A stretch of DNA of 30,053 nucleotides from Solidesulfovibrio magneticus (lineage in GTDB: Bacteria; Desulfobacterota; Desulfovibrionia; Desulfovibrionales; Desulfovibrionaceae). The stretch covers positions 51,404 through 81,456 of the forward strand of contig DLGG01000098.1 of assembly GCA_002482565.1 (NCBI GenBank), in the 5' to 3' direction. Shown piece by piece: positions 7,061-14,409 of this stretch (position 1 is the first letter of the stretch; the number at the start of each line of letters is the position of its first letter). A program made the position numbers and the translations under genes. The notes under the pieces were generated by a model that saw only the letters and a program-made list of their open reading frames with translations, did not search any database and was not told the DNA's origin.

Positions 7061-7094
7061 AAAACCGCCCGGGCTGATGTCCGGGCGGTTTTTT
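7061..7094. terminator. Bidirectional rho-independent terminator
   Basis: AAAACCGCCCGG (7061-7072) pairs with CCGGGCGGTTTT (7081-7092) around an 8-nt loop. There is an A-run on the left and a T-run on the right, so it works on both strands. It sits between the convergent hydrolase (+) and pseudouridine synthase (-) genes, 45 nt from each stop. Confidence 0.9.
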
Positions 7095-7136
7095 CATGAA
7101 GCGCGGGGCTTCTACGACTGCACCACGAGGTGGAAA

Positions 7137-8108
7137 TTACGAGGATTGGCCGCGACGGCGGGCAGGGCGGTCGTGGCGCGGCGCGGGCTTCTGGCGCCGA
7201 TTTCGTCCGGCTCCAGGCGTGGCCTCGCTGTCGGCCTTGACGTCCGGCCGTTTGCCGCCGGTTTGTGGCGGGCGGGCCGGACGAGGCGGGCGCTTTGTGT
7301 CGCTCCCGGCTGCCGGCCGAGGCATGGGCTGGGCTGGTGCGGCATCCGCACCGTCCAGCCCCACCGAACGGCGAAGGCCGGCCAGTTCGGCCGGCGTCAG
7401 TTGGCGACAGGCCCCGGGCGGCAAGTCGCCCAGCGCCACCGGCCCTTGGCTGACCCGGGCCAGACGCAGCACGGTCAGGCCCAAATCGCGGCACATGCGC
7501 CGGATCTGGCGGTTGACGCCCTGATGAAGCTCCATTTCGAGCACGGCGCGGTCCTGGGCCGGCCCCTCGACGAGGCGGGCGGCCACCGGGGCCAGGCGCT
7601 CGCCCTCGGCCAGCCGCATGCCACGGGCCATGATGCCGAGCATATCCGGGGTCACCCGGCCGCGCACGGTGACCCGGTAGCGCTTGGGCACGTGCCAGCG
7701 CGGGTGGGTCAGGCGCAGGGCCAGCTCGCCGTCGGTGGTGAGCAAAATCAAGCCTTCGGAAAAAAAGTCCAGCCTCCCCACCGGAAACAGGCGCTTGCCG
7801 CGCCAGGGTTCGGGCAGGCCGTCAAAAACCGTGGGCCGGCCTTCGGGGTCGCTGGCCGTGGTCACCACGCCCGGCTTTTTGTGCAGCGCCAGGGTGATCG
7901 GGAGTTCCGGGGTCAGGTTGACCGGCGCGCCGTCCACGGCCAGGGCGTCGCGGGCAGGATCGATGCGAAGCCCGGCTTCGGTGACCACGGCCCCGTTGAC
8001 CGTCACCCGTCCGGCGGCGATCAGGTCGTCGGCGTGCCTTCTGGAGCATACGCCGGCCGAGGCCAGGACTTTGTTGATGCGCGTCAGGCGCGAGTCCGTC
8101 GCGTCCAT
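7137..8108 (-). CDS. Pseudouridine synthase, RsuA/RluB/RluE/RluF family
   Basis: The 323-aa protein modifies uridine in rRNA. Residues about 8-50 form an S4 RNA-binding domain (Arg-Ile-Asn-Lys-Val-Leu-Ala-Ser-Ala-Gly-Val-Cys-Ser-Arg-Arg). The catalytic Asp is Asp114 in Gly-Arg-Leu-Asp, followed by Ser-Glu-Gly-Leu-Ile-Leu-Leu-Thr-Thr-Asp-Gly. Arg-Gln-Ile-Arg-Arg-Met-Cys closes the core. The last 90 or so residues are a Pro/Arg/Lys/Gly-rich disordered tail, as in many GC-rich RluB proteins, probably for RNA binding. A fold of this type fits RluB (23S U2605) best, but RsuA or RluF cannot be excluded. The ATG at 8108 lies 4 nt after the kinase stop, so it is probably coupled. The frame is open upstream, but that is the kinase antiframe. 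Confidence 0.88.
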   Translation of the reverse strand: MDATDSRLTRINKVLASAGVCSRRHADDLIAAGRVTVNGAVVTEAGLRIDPARDALAVDGAPVNLTPELPITLALHKKPGVVTTASDPEGRPTVFDGLPEPWRGKRLFPVGRLDFFSEGLILLTTDGELALRLTHPRWHVPKRYRVTVRGRVTPDMLGIMARGMRLAEGERLAPVAARLVEGPAQDRAVLEMELHQGVNRQIRRMCRDLGLTVLRLARVSQGPVALGDLPPGACRQLTPAELAGLRRSVGLDGADAAPAQPMPRPAAGSDTKRPPRPARPPQTGGKRPDVKADSEATPGAGRNRRQKPAPRHDRPARRRGQSS

Positions 8109-8112
8109 GGCG

Positions 8113-9249
8113 TCAGGCCGGCAGTTCGAGGGTAAAGCGCGTGCCGTCCTCGGGCGTGGAAGTGAAGCTGATCTCGCCGCCCAGACACTGGCGGGCAAAA
8201 AGACGCATGCTGTAGGTTCCCAGGCCCCGGCCTTCGCCCTTGGTGGAGAACCCTTTCTCGAACAGGCGCAGTTGCACCTCCTCGGGCATCTCGCCCGGGT
8301 TGGCGACCCACAGCCTCACAGCCCCTTGCTCGGTTTCGTCGGCTCCCAAGGTCACAACGTCGCCGGGGGCGGCTGCTTCCAAGGCGTTTTTGACCATGTT
8401 GACCATGATGCGCTGGATGATGCGCAGATCCGAGGAGAAAATCCGCGTGGCCGACTGGGGCGCGACGTCGATGCGGCGTTTGCCGCCATGGTTGAAGGAC
8501 TGGCAGTAGGAGGCCAGGTACTTGAGAATGTCGATGGTATAAAGGCGAGTGTAGTTTTGCCGGTATTCCTTGGTCTCGACAGCCAGAAAGTCGCGCTGGG
8601 TATCGACGATGTCCTGCAAATCGTCGATGGAGCGGCGCAGCAGTTCCAATTCCCGCAGGTAGCTCTTGGGCAGTTCCAGGGAAAGCAGATCGCTTATGCC
8701 CTTGATGCCGGTGACGGCGTTGATGATGTCGTGGAAAAAGATGCGTTCAAAGCCGCGCAGGGCCTTTTCGTGGGCAATGTCCAGGGCGGAATTGAGCACC
8801 AGCTTGTGGCCTTCGATCTCCATGGGCACGGCCCATACTTGCAGGTTGAGCGCGTCCAGGGTTGATGCCGAAACCCGGTTGATGGCGCATTCCTGGGTGC
8901 CGCATTCGCCTTCGAGACTTTTGACGATGGCTTGGGCCGCGCCGCAGTACTGGCAAAACCGGGTGGTGCCGCAGCCGCCGATGTTGTCGTCCACATGTTC
9001 GCAGCCCAAGGCCTCGCCAATGCGTTGGCCGATGACCTCGGCCGCATCATTTTTTTGGGCCATGGCCAGGAACCGGGCGTTGGCGTAGACGATCTGGCGG
9101 GTATCGTTGACGATGACCACGGCCAGGGGAATGGCCGCCAGGGTCAAGGCTGACGGGGAGTGGGCGATCTCCCGGGCAATGGCGTCGATGTCGGCTTGGG
9201 GCAGGCGCTCAGCAGGCAAAAAATAGGTGGTCTCCGGTACGTCGGCCAT
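8113..9249 (-). CDS. PAS-domain histidine kinase with a six-cysteine cluster
   Basis: The 378-aa protein has no membrane segment, so it should be cytoplasmic. Residues about 30-155 form a PAS-like sensor with Cys83, Cys93, Cys99, Cys102, Cys116 and Cys121. The spacing around Gly-Cys-Gly-Thr-Thr-x-x-Cys-x-x-Cys-Gly suggests a metal or Fe-S site or a redox-active thiol cluster. The H-box is Phe-Phe-His-Asp-Ile-Ile-Asn with His173. The ATPase domain has an N-box (Asn-Met-Val-Lys-Asn-Ala-Leu-Glu), an F-box-like Leu-Phe-Glu-Lys-Gly-Phe-Ser-Thr-Lys and a G2 box (Gly-Arg-Gly-Leu-Gly-Thr-Tyr). The usual G1 Asp-x-Gly-x-Gly is weak (Ala-Asn-Pro-Gly-Glu). No cognate regulator is adjacent. It lies between yedF and the pseudouridine synthase gene. 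Confidence 0.85.
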   Translation of the reverse strand: MADVPETTYFLPAERLPQADIDAIAREIAHSPSALTLAAIPLAVVIVNDTRQIVYANARFLAMAQKNDAAEVIGQRIGEALGCEHVDDNIGGCGTTRFCQYCGAAQAIVKSLEGECGTQECAINRVSASTLDALNLQVWAVPMEIEGHKLVLNSALDIAHEKALRGFERIFFHDIINAVTGIKGISDLLSLELPKSYLRELELLRRSIDDLQDIVDTQRDFLAVETKEYRQNYTRLYTIDILKYLASYCQSFNHGGKRRIDVAPQSATRIFSSDLRIIQRIMVNMVKNALEAAAPGDVVTLGADETEQGAVRLWVANPGEMPEEVQLRLFEKGFSTKGEGRGLGTYSMRLFARQCLGGEISFTSTPEDGTRFTLELPA

Positions 9250-9296
9250 GGGGCATCCTGCGTGCGTCCGATGCGACGGCCACGAAAAAGGCGTAC

Positions 9297-9326
9297 GGCG
9301 GGCCGTTGTCGCGACAACGCCCCGCC
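9297..9326. promoter_or_regulatory. 30-bp near-perfect palindrome between yedF and the kinase gene
   Basis: GGCGGG, CCGTTGTC, GCGACAAC and GCCCCGCC together form a 30-nt palindrome with a single mismatched pair and no spacer (centre TCGCGA). On the minus strand a TTTTT run follows 7 nt later (9285-9289), so it may serve as the yedF terminator. A perfect two-fold dyad of this length, placed 48-77 nt upstream of the kinase ATG, would also suit a dimeric regulator. Confidence 0.5.
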
Positions 9327-9342
9327 AGGCATCGGAAGCGGG

Positions 9343-9948
9343 TCAAATTTGGACGATCTTGTCGGCCAGATCGAGGCTGGTCACCACATCAAGCATGTTG
9401 GTGGTCTGGCCGACCTCTTTTTTGTCCAAAATGCCGTAAAAGTCCAGGCAGGTGCCGCACACCAGAATGGACACGCCGGATTGTTCCATGGCCCTCAGTT
9501 TGTCGATGACCGGGCTGCCGGCCACGGCCAGGCGCACGCCGCCGTTGACCAGGACAATCCGCCACAGGCGTTCGCCCAGCTCCGGCAGGGTGCCGACGAA
9601 ATTGACCATGAGCTTGGCCCCGAGCGTGTCGTCGCCCCGGCCGATGACGTCGGCGGTGATAAAAACGACGGTGCGGCCGCCGGTTTCGGCCTTGGCGGAC
9701 GGCGACTCTTCCGACGTGGCGACGGGAGCGGCTTCGGCCGTGGCCGTCAGGGTGAAGACGCCGCCTCCGGCCTCGGCCACGGTGACGGCGTAGCCGCGCA
9801 TGGTCAGAAACCGGGTGACGTTTTCCCGGGCCGCTTCATTGTCCACGGTGACGGCAATGGTCTCGGGGGCGTCTTTTTCGACGCATTCCTTGCAGCGAAG
9901 GACCGGTCCGGGACAGGCCAGGCCGCGGCAATCAAGGGTAGTGGGCAT
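9343..9948 (-). CDS. yedF: YedF family protein (TusA + DsrE-like domains), selenium-metabolism associated
   Basis: The 201-aa protein joins a TusA-like domain (about 1-75) with the Cys-Pro-Gly-Pro motif at 12-15 to a DsrE-like domain (about 100-201), via an Ala/Ser/Glu linker. The C-terminal domain has Val-Cys-Gly-Thr-Cys-Leu-Asp-Phe-Tyr, the conserved two-Cys motif of YedF. TusA-type Cys residues carry persulfide sulfur. The TIGR family YedF is strongly associated with genomes that use selenium (selD), and a role in selenium handling has been proposed but not proven. The ATG at 9948 is chosen because AGGAG lies at 9956-9960, with a good spacer; the frame is open to 9975. The DsrE half hints at sulfur or selenium relay. 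Confidence 0.85.
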   Translation of the reverse strand: MPTTLDCRGLACPGPVLRCKECVEKDAPETIAVTVDNEAARENVTRFLTMRGYAVTVAEAGGGVFTLTATAEAAPVATSEESPSAKAETGGRTVVFITADVIGRGDDTLGAKLMVNFVGTLPELGERLWRIVLVNGGVRLAVAGSPVIDKLRAMEQSGVSILVCGTCLDFYGILDKKEVGQTTNMLDVVTSLDLADKIVQI

Positions 9949-10075
9949 GGGTTCGCTCCTTGCGATTTGCCGCAAGGTAGCCGAAAGCCCCAGGCGTCGG
10001 TCAAATCGAATGATATGATGGCTTCGCTATTTGTCGATCACGCCAGCCAATGCAAAATCGACATCACCGTATCCC

Positions 10076-10104
10076 CCCTTGCCCATATGACCCTTGCCCA
10101 TATG
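10076..10104. repeat. Two tandem copies of a 14-nt unit
   Basis: CCCTTGCCCATATG occurs at 10076-10089 and again at 10091-10104, one base apart (period 15). The second copy runs directly into the GC-rich repeat. Each contains CATATG. Probably replication slippage at the edge of the repeat. Confidence 0.7.
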
Positions 10105-10146
10105 GGGGGGCCGGGGGCCTCAGGCCCCCGGCCGCCGGAGGCCTCT
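10097..10146 (+). repeat. GC-rich palindromic repeat, copy 2
   Basis: CCCATATGG is followed by CCGGGGGCCT-CAGGCCCCCGG and CCGCCGGAGGC. From CCCA to GGAGGC it matches the copy at 27616 at all but two positions. It begins about 16 nt beyond the 3' end of the minus-strand fusion gene (stop at 10162) and would form a very stable hairpin in its mRNA. Confidence 0.75.
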
Positions 10147-10161
10147 TCGTCTTTGTCTTCC

Positions 10162-13035
10162 TTAAAACGGACTCGTAAACCCGAATGTCAGGGCCAGCCA
10201 TTCCATGTAGGTCCGGGCCGAGGCACTGGCCTGGCCGCCCTTGAAGGCCTGCCTGGCCAAGTCTTCGGCCTGGGAGAGCATCCCGGCCATGCACAGGATG
10301 TAGACCCGGGCCGGGGCCAGGTTGCTGGGGTAGCCGAGATCCTGGGCGCGCTTGAGTTTGGCTTCGGCCTGCAGGTAGTTGCGGCTTGCCAGGGCCTTGA
10401 CGCCAAGCTGGAATTCGGTCTCGGCCGAAGGCGGCATGCCGGCGGCCAGGGCCTTTTCCACGATGTCCACCTTTCTGGGGTCGGACTTCATGAGCCACAG
10501 CGGCAGCACGGTGAGGTCCGTGCCGCCAAGCACGTAGTTGACGGCCGGCAGGGGCGGCGGCGGCGGGATCATGTTGTTGAGGTAGGTGTTGATGATTTGC
10601 TGGGTTTCAAACCAGGCTTCGGCCTCGGCCTTGACGGACTGGGGCAGGAGCAATTCGGCCTGCTTGGACGTCGCGAAGCGTTCCTTGGAGGCATTGGCGT
10701 CCATGAGCGCGTTGTGGGCGGCCACGTCGCGTTGCTGGGCCTGGGGCGACTCGGGGTAGCCGGTAAGCCGCTTGGGGTAGTTGTCGGTGAGCGGCTTGGC
10801 GTCGCCGAGGTAGTTGGCCATATCCTGGCCGTCGAGCATGAAAAGCGCGCCGAGCTGGGCCGGCTCTTCCACGGCGATCTGGCGCAGGCCTTCGGCTGTG
10901 GGCGCGGTCTTCCAGGGCGTGAGGAAATCGGCCGCCGGCTTGGGACCCTTGGGCTTTTTGACGCCGACCATCATCCAGTTGAAGTTGTCGCCGGTCCACA
11001 GCGAGGCGTTGTCGAACACGTCGCTAAAGGCCTTGAGGATGGCCTTGGCGTCGCCGGGCGAGATCTCGAACACGGGCAGCCAGTAGGTGACCATGCCGCC
11101 GTCGTTTAGGCGGTCGCGCATGAGCGCGAAGTATTCACGGGAATAGAGGTTGACCACGCCGGCCATCATGGGCGGCGGCGGCTCGGCCGTGATGATGTCG
11201 TACTTGCGCTGGCTGGCCAGCAGGTAGAAACGGCCGTCCTCGACATGGGCGCGCACGCGCGGATCATCCAGGGGATTGGTTCCGGGCTGGGGGTAGACCA
11301 CCTGGCTGCCGGCCAGAACGTCGCGGGAGATGTCCACCACGTCGATGCGCTCCAGGGCCTTGTTCTCGACCAGGGCCGAGGCCGTGGAGCCGGTGCCGAA
11401 GCAGATGAGCAGGGCGGACTTGGGATTTGGCAGCACGGCCTGGGGGAAATAGGCGAAAAGCTTCATGTAGCGCCGTGCGCCCCGGTCGGTGGAAGACATG
11501 GAGTAGCCGTCGGTGACGAGGCGGTAGTAGAGCGGCTGGCCGAGGTAGTCCTTGCGCAGGTATTGGAGGGTGCCGGTGACGCCTTCCACGGTGCGCACGA
11601 GGATTTCGCCATCCTTGAGAAAATCGACGCAGGCCTTGTTCAGGTATTGGCGCATGACGCCGAAGGGAAAGGCGGCCAGAAACAGGGCAAAGGCGGCGGC
11701 GGCGATTTGCAGGAAGCGGCCGGTACGAAAGGACGGCCAGGGCGCGCTAGCTCCTGCGCACAGCAGAGCCGGCGCGAGATACAAGGCGCACAGGGCAAAC
11801 AGGGTCTTTTCCATGCCCAAGGCGGGGATGAGGACAAAGCCGCCCAGAAGCGGCCCGGCCATGGCGCCAAGGGTATTGGCCATGGCGATAAGCCCGGCCG
11901 AGCGGGCCCGGTCGCCGACCTCGCGGTGGAAGGCCTCGCCCAGGGCCGTGAAAAGGATGCCCGAGAGGAAGGCCGCCGGGAACATGAGGGTGACCGACAG
12001 CACGGCCACATAGCGCCAGTCCAGGGACTGGTAGCCTTCGATGGTGACGCCCGAGGCGGCTTCGAAGAGCCGAAACGAGAGCAAGGCGGCGGCGGCAGTC
12101 AGCAGGGCCAGGGGCGCGGCGATGCGACGCCCGTCGGCCTCGCGCCGCAGCCACCAGCCGGCGAACATGCCGCCAAGGCCGATGCCGGCCAGGATCACGG
12201 CCAGCATGACGGCAAAGGCCAGGCTGGTGGAGCGCACAAAGAGCTGCAAAAAGCGCATCCAGACGACTTCCAGGGCCAAAAAGGCCGCGCCGCAGCAAAA
12301 GCCGGCCGCCAGCAGCCGCTTGGCCCGAGGGCTTAGGCGCACTGGAGCAGTCTTGGCCGGCTCGTCGTCCCGGACCTGCTCGTCCCGGAAACGTTTGGCG
12401 ATGGCCAGGGCTCCCACAGCGGCCAGGAGGTTTAGGCCGCAGGCGACCAGCCCCGTGCCGGATAGGCCCAGGGGCGCAATGAGGACCATTTCGCCGATCA
12501 GCGCCCCCAGACAGGCCCCCAGGGTGTTGATGCCGTAAAGACGCCCCAGAGCCTTGCCGAATTCGCCGGGTCGGCGGGCCAGAGCCTTGACCAGTAGCGG
12601 CAGGGTGGCGCCCATGGCCGTGGCCGGCAGCAGGAAGAGCAAGAACGAAAAGGAAAAGCGCAGGGTATTAAGAAGCATCGGCTTGTCCAGGGCAGGATGG
12701 AGCACCGCCCCGAGCCAGACGGTCAGCCAGGGGAAGCCCATGACGAGCATCAATCCCCACAGGCCGACCAGGACTTCCATGGCGGCGTAAAACCGCACCG
12801 GATCGGTAATGTCGCGCCCGTAACGGGAAATAAGCCCGTTGCCCAGGGCCAGGCCGCCCATGAAGCTCGAAAGGACAAGCGCGCTGGCATAGACGCTGAC
12901 GCCAAAGGTCAGCCCGGCCAGATGGAGCCAGAGCGTTTCAAACAGCAGCGCCGACGCGCCGGAAACGAGAAAGACGGCGGCAAGGACCAGTCTATCGGCG
13001 CGGGTGGCATGGGGAGAAGCGGCGGTGGCCGGCAT
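10162..13035 (-). CDS. MFS/spermidine-synthase-like fusion protein with TPR-like tail
   Basis: The 957-aa protein has three parts. Residues 1 to about 470 hold some 12-14 hydrophobic segments resembling an MFS-like or SpeE-associated membrane domain. Residues about 490-720 form a Rossmann methyltransferase-like domain of the spermidine synthase family, with Cys-Phe-Gly-Thr-Gly-Ser-Thr as motif I and Asp-Val-Val-Asp-Ile-Ser after it. The last 200 or so are helical and TPR-like (Ala-Glu-Thr-Glu-Phe-Gln-Leu-Gly-Val-Lys-Ala). The spermidine-synthase catalytic Asp-Ser-x-Asp-Pro motif is replaced by Ala-Glu-Pro-Pro-Pro-Pro, so ordinary aminopropyl transfer is doubtful. A second proline run (Pro5-Leu-Pro) lies in the tail. 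The ATG at 13035 has GAGG upstream; the frame is open to 13095. Confidence 0.8.
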   Translation of the reverse strand: MPATAASPHATRADRLVLAAVFLVSGASALLFETLWLHLAGLTFGVSVYASALVLSSFMGGLALGNGLISRYGRDITDPVRFYAAMEVLVGLWGLMLVMGFPWLTVWLGAVLHPALDKPMLLNTLRFSFSFLLFLLPATAMGATLPLLVKALARRPGEFGKALGRLYGINTLGACLGALIGEMVLIAPLGLSGTGLVACGLNLLAAVGALAIAKRFRDEQVRDDEPAKTAPVRLSPRAKRLLAAGFCCGAAFLALEVVWMRFLQLFVRSTSLAFAVMLAVILAGIGLGGMFAGWWLRREADGRRIAAPLALLTAAAALLSFRLFEAASGVTIEGYQSLDWRYVAVLSVTLMFPAAFLSGILFTALGEAFHREVGDRARSAGLIAMANTLGAMAGPLLGGFVLIPALGMEKTLFALCALYLAPALLCAGASAPWPSFRTGRFLQIAAAAFALFLAAFPFGVMRQYLNKACVDFLKDGEILVRTVEGVTGTLQYLRKDYLGQPLYYRLVTDGYSMSSTDRGARRYMKLFAYFPQAVLPNPKSALLICFGTGSTASALVENKALERIDVVDISRDVLAGSQVVYPQPGTNPLDDPRVRAHVEDGRFYLLASQRKYDIITAEPPPPMMAGVVNLYSREYFALMRDRLNDGGMVTYWLPVFEISPGDAKAILKAFSDVFDNASLWTGDNFNWMMVGVKKPKGPKPAADFLTPWKTAPTAEGLRQIAVEEPAQLGALFMLDGQDMANYLGDAKPLTDNYPKRLTGYPESPQAQQRDVAAHNALMDANASKERFATSKQAELLLPQSVKAEAEAWFETQQIINTYLNNMIPPPPPLPAVNYVLGGTDLTVLPLWLMKSDPRKVDIVEKALAAGMPPSAETEFQLGVKALASRNYLQAEAKLKRAQDLGYPSNLAPARVYILCMAGMLSQAEDLARQAFKGGQASASARTYMEWLALTFGFTSPF

Positions 13036-13107
13036 GGCAGACCTCGGGAACGCGCCGCCGGGGGACCGGCGGGCCGGCCGACCCGAGGCGGGCATGGCGT
13101 AAAGGCG

Positions 13108-13743
13108 TCACACCCCGTGTTTGGGGCAGACGTCGTTGAGCACGCAGTCGCCGCACCGGGGCCGGCGAGCCTTGCACACCTCGCGTCCAAAAAGGACGAG
13201 GAGGTGGTTGATCTCGCCGTAGGCCTCGGGGGCGAACAGGGGCATTAAATCTTTTTCAATGATGACCGGGTTTTCCGACGTCGTCAAGCCCAGGCGAAAG
13301 GACAGGCGGCGCACGTGGGTGTCCACGGCGATGCCGACGTTTACGCCCAAGGCATTGGACAGGACGATGTTGGCGGTCTTTCTGGCCACGCCGGGCAGGG
13401 CGGTCAGCTCGTCCATGGAGGCCGGTATCCGGCCGCCGTGGCGTTCGACCAGTATCTTGGCGGCGGCCACGAGGTTTTTGGCCTTTTGCCGGAAAAAGCC
13501 GGTGGAATGCACCACGGCTTCGACCTCGCCGACCGCGGCCTTGGCCAGGGCGGCAGGGTCAGGCCAACGGCGGAAGAACTCCGGCGTGACGGTGTTGACC
13601 CGGGCGTCGGTGCACTGGGCGGCCAGCACCGTGGCCACCAGCAGCTCGTAGGCGTTTTGGTGGTCCAGGGCCGGTTTGGGGTCGGGAAAAAGCGGGCGCA
13701 GGCGGTCATGGATGACCGCAGCTCGCAAAGCCGCGTCCATCAT
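13108..13743 (-). CDS. nth: Endonuclease III (DNA glycosylase/AP lyase)
   Basis: This is a base-excision repair enzyme that removes oxidised pyrimidines and nicks the abasic site. The 211-aa protein has the helix-hairpin-helix Leu-Pro-Gly-Val-Ala-Arg-Lys-Thr-Ala with catalytic Lys122, and the catalytic Asp141 in Val-Asp-Thr-His-Val. The [4Fe-4S] ligands are Cys190, Cys197, Cys200 and Cys206, spaced C-x6-C-x2-C-x5-C as in the family. Two ATGs are adjacent (13743 and 13740), and either could start. An upstream extension of 35 residues is open but overlaps the preceding gene's end and looks non-coding. It lies 65 nt after the arginine decarboxylase in the same minus-strand run. Confidence 0.93.
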   Translation of the reverse strand: MMDAALRAAVIHDRLRPLFPDPKPALDHQNAYELLVATVLAAQCTDARVNTVTPEFFRRWPDPAALAKAAVGEVEAVVHSTGFFRQKAKNLVAAAKILVERHGGRIPASMDELTALPGVARKTANIVLSNALGVNVGIAVDTHVRRLSFRLGLTTSENPVIIEKDLMPLFAPEAYGEINHLLVLFGREVCKARRPRCGDCVLNDVCPKHGV

Positions 13744-13808
13744 CGGGAACCCCGGATGGACGCGGCCGGCTGGCAGGCGAGGGTTGCCCCGGAAAGTCCC
13801 ATGCGGGC

Positions 13809-14363
13809 CTAGGGGATGAAAACCACCGCCGAGATGGTCGTGGTCCACATGCCCGTTTCACCGGTGGTGACGCAGGGCATGGAAGCCGAGTCGATGATCT
13901 TGCCGCTCATGAGGTAGGTCTCGCGGCGCTCGTCGTAGGCGGTCTCGGGGTCGAAGTCGATGCCAAGGGTGGTGGCCAGCATGGTGGAGGCCAGATCCTC
14001 GGCAAAGTCGCCGATCTCCTGCTCTTCCGCGCCAAAGCCGGTGTGCTCGGAGATGTAGCCGTAGTTCGACTTGTCGGCCGGGAAGGCCATGCCCACGGCG
14101 GAGCCGACCAGGCGGTTCTTTTCGTCGGTGGCGTTTCTGGCCATGACGCAGAAGGTGATCTGCCCGGGGTTAAGGAGCTTCACGCCCTCTTCGGGGGTCA
14201 GAAGCTGGCAATGGGGCGGATAAATGCTCGACACGTAAACCAAGTTCAGCTTTTCGATGCCAGCCTCGCGAAGCGCCAGCTCGAACGACTGCAGCTTGTT
14301 CTTGTGGCGGCCGACGCCCTTGGTGAAAAACGCCTTGGTGGGAACGGAAGAGCCTGGAAGCAT
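13809..14363 (-). CDS. Pyruvoyl-dependent arginine decarboxylase
   Basis: It converts arginine to agmatine, the first step of a polyamine route. The 184-aa length and overall sequence fit PvlArgDC. The proenzyme self-cleaves between two serines, here Ser45-Ser46 in Val-Ser-Ser-Ile-Tyr-Pro-Pro, leaving a pyruvoyl group on the alpha chain. The conserved Asn-Tyr-Gly-Tyr-Ile-Ser-Glu-His segment follows, and then the Glu-Thr-Gly-Met-Trp-Thr-Thr end. AGGAC precedes the ATG. It lies between the SPOR protein and nth; argS is two genes upstream and a spermidine-synthase-like fusion is two genes downstream. No agmatine-using gene (speB, aguA/aguB) is in the window, so the fate of agmatine is unknown. 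Confidence 0.9.
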   Translation of the reverse strand: MLPGSSVPTKAFFTKGVGRHKNKLQSFELALREAGIEKLNLVYVSSIYPPHCQLLTPEEGVKLLNPGQITFCVMARNATDEKNRLVGSAVGMAFPADKSNYGYISEHTGFGAEEQEIGDFAEDLASTMLATTLGIDFDPETAYDERRETYLMSGKIIDSASMPCVTTGETGMWTTTISAVVFIP

Positions 14364-14409
14364 GGGCAGTCCTCTTTACACTCTGATTTGCCGCGAAAGC
14401 GGGGAATCC

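Noticed and set aside
9160..12336. Long open frames on the plus strand opposite yedF and the fusion gene
   Set aside because: They are Gly/His/Gln-rich antisense shadows of the minus-strand genes and carry no family motifs.
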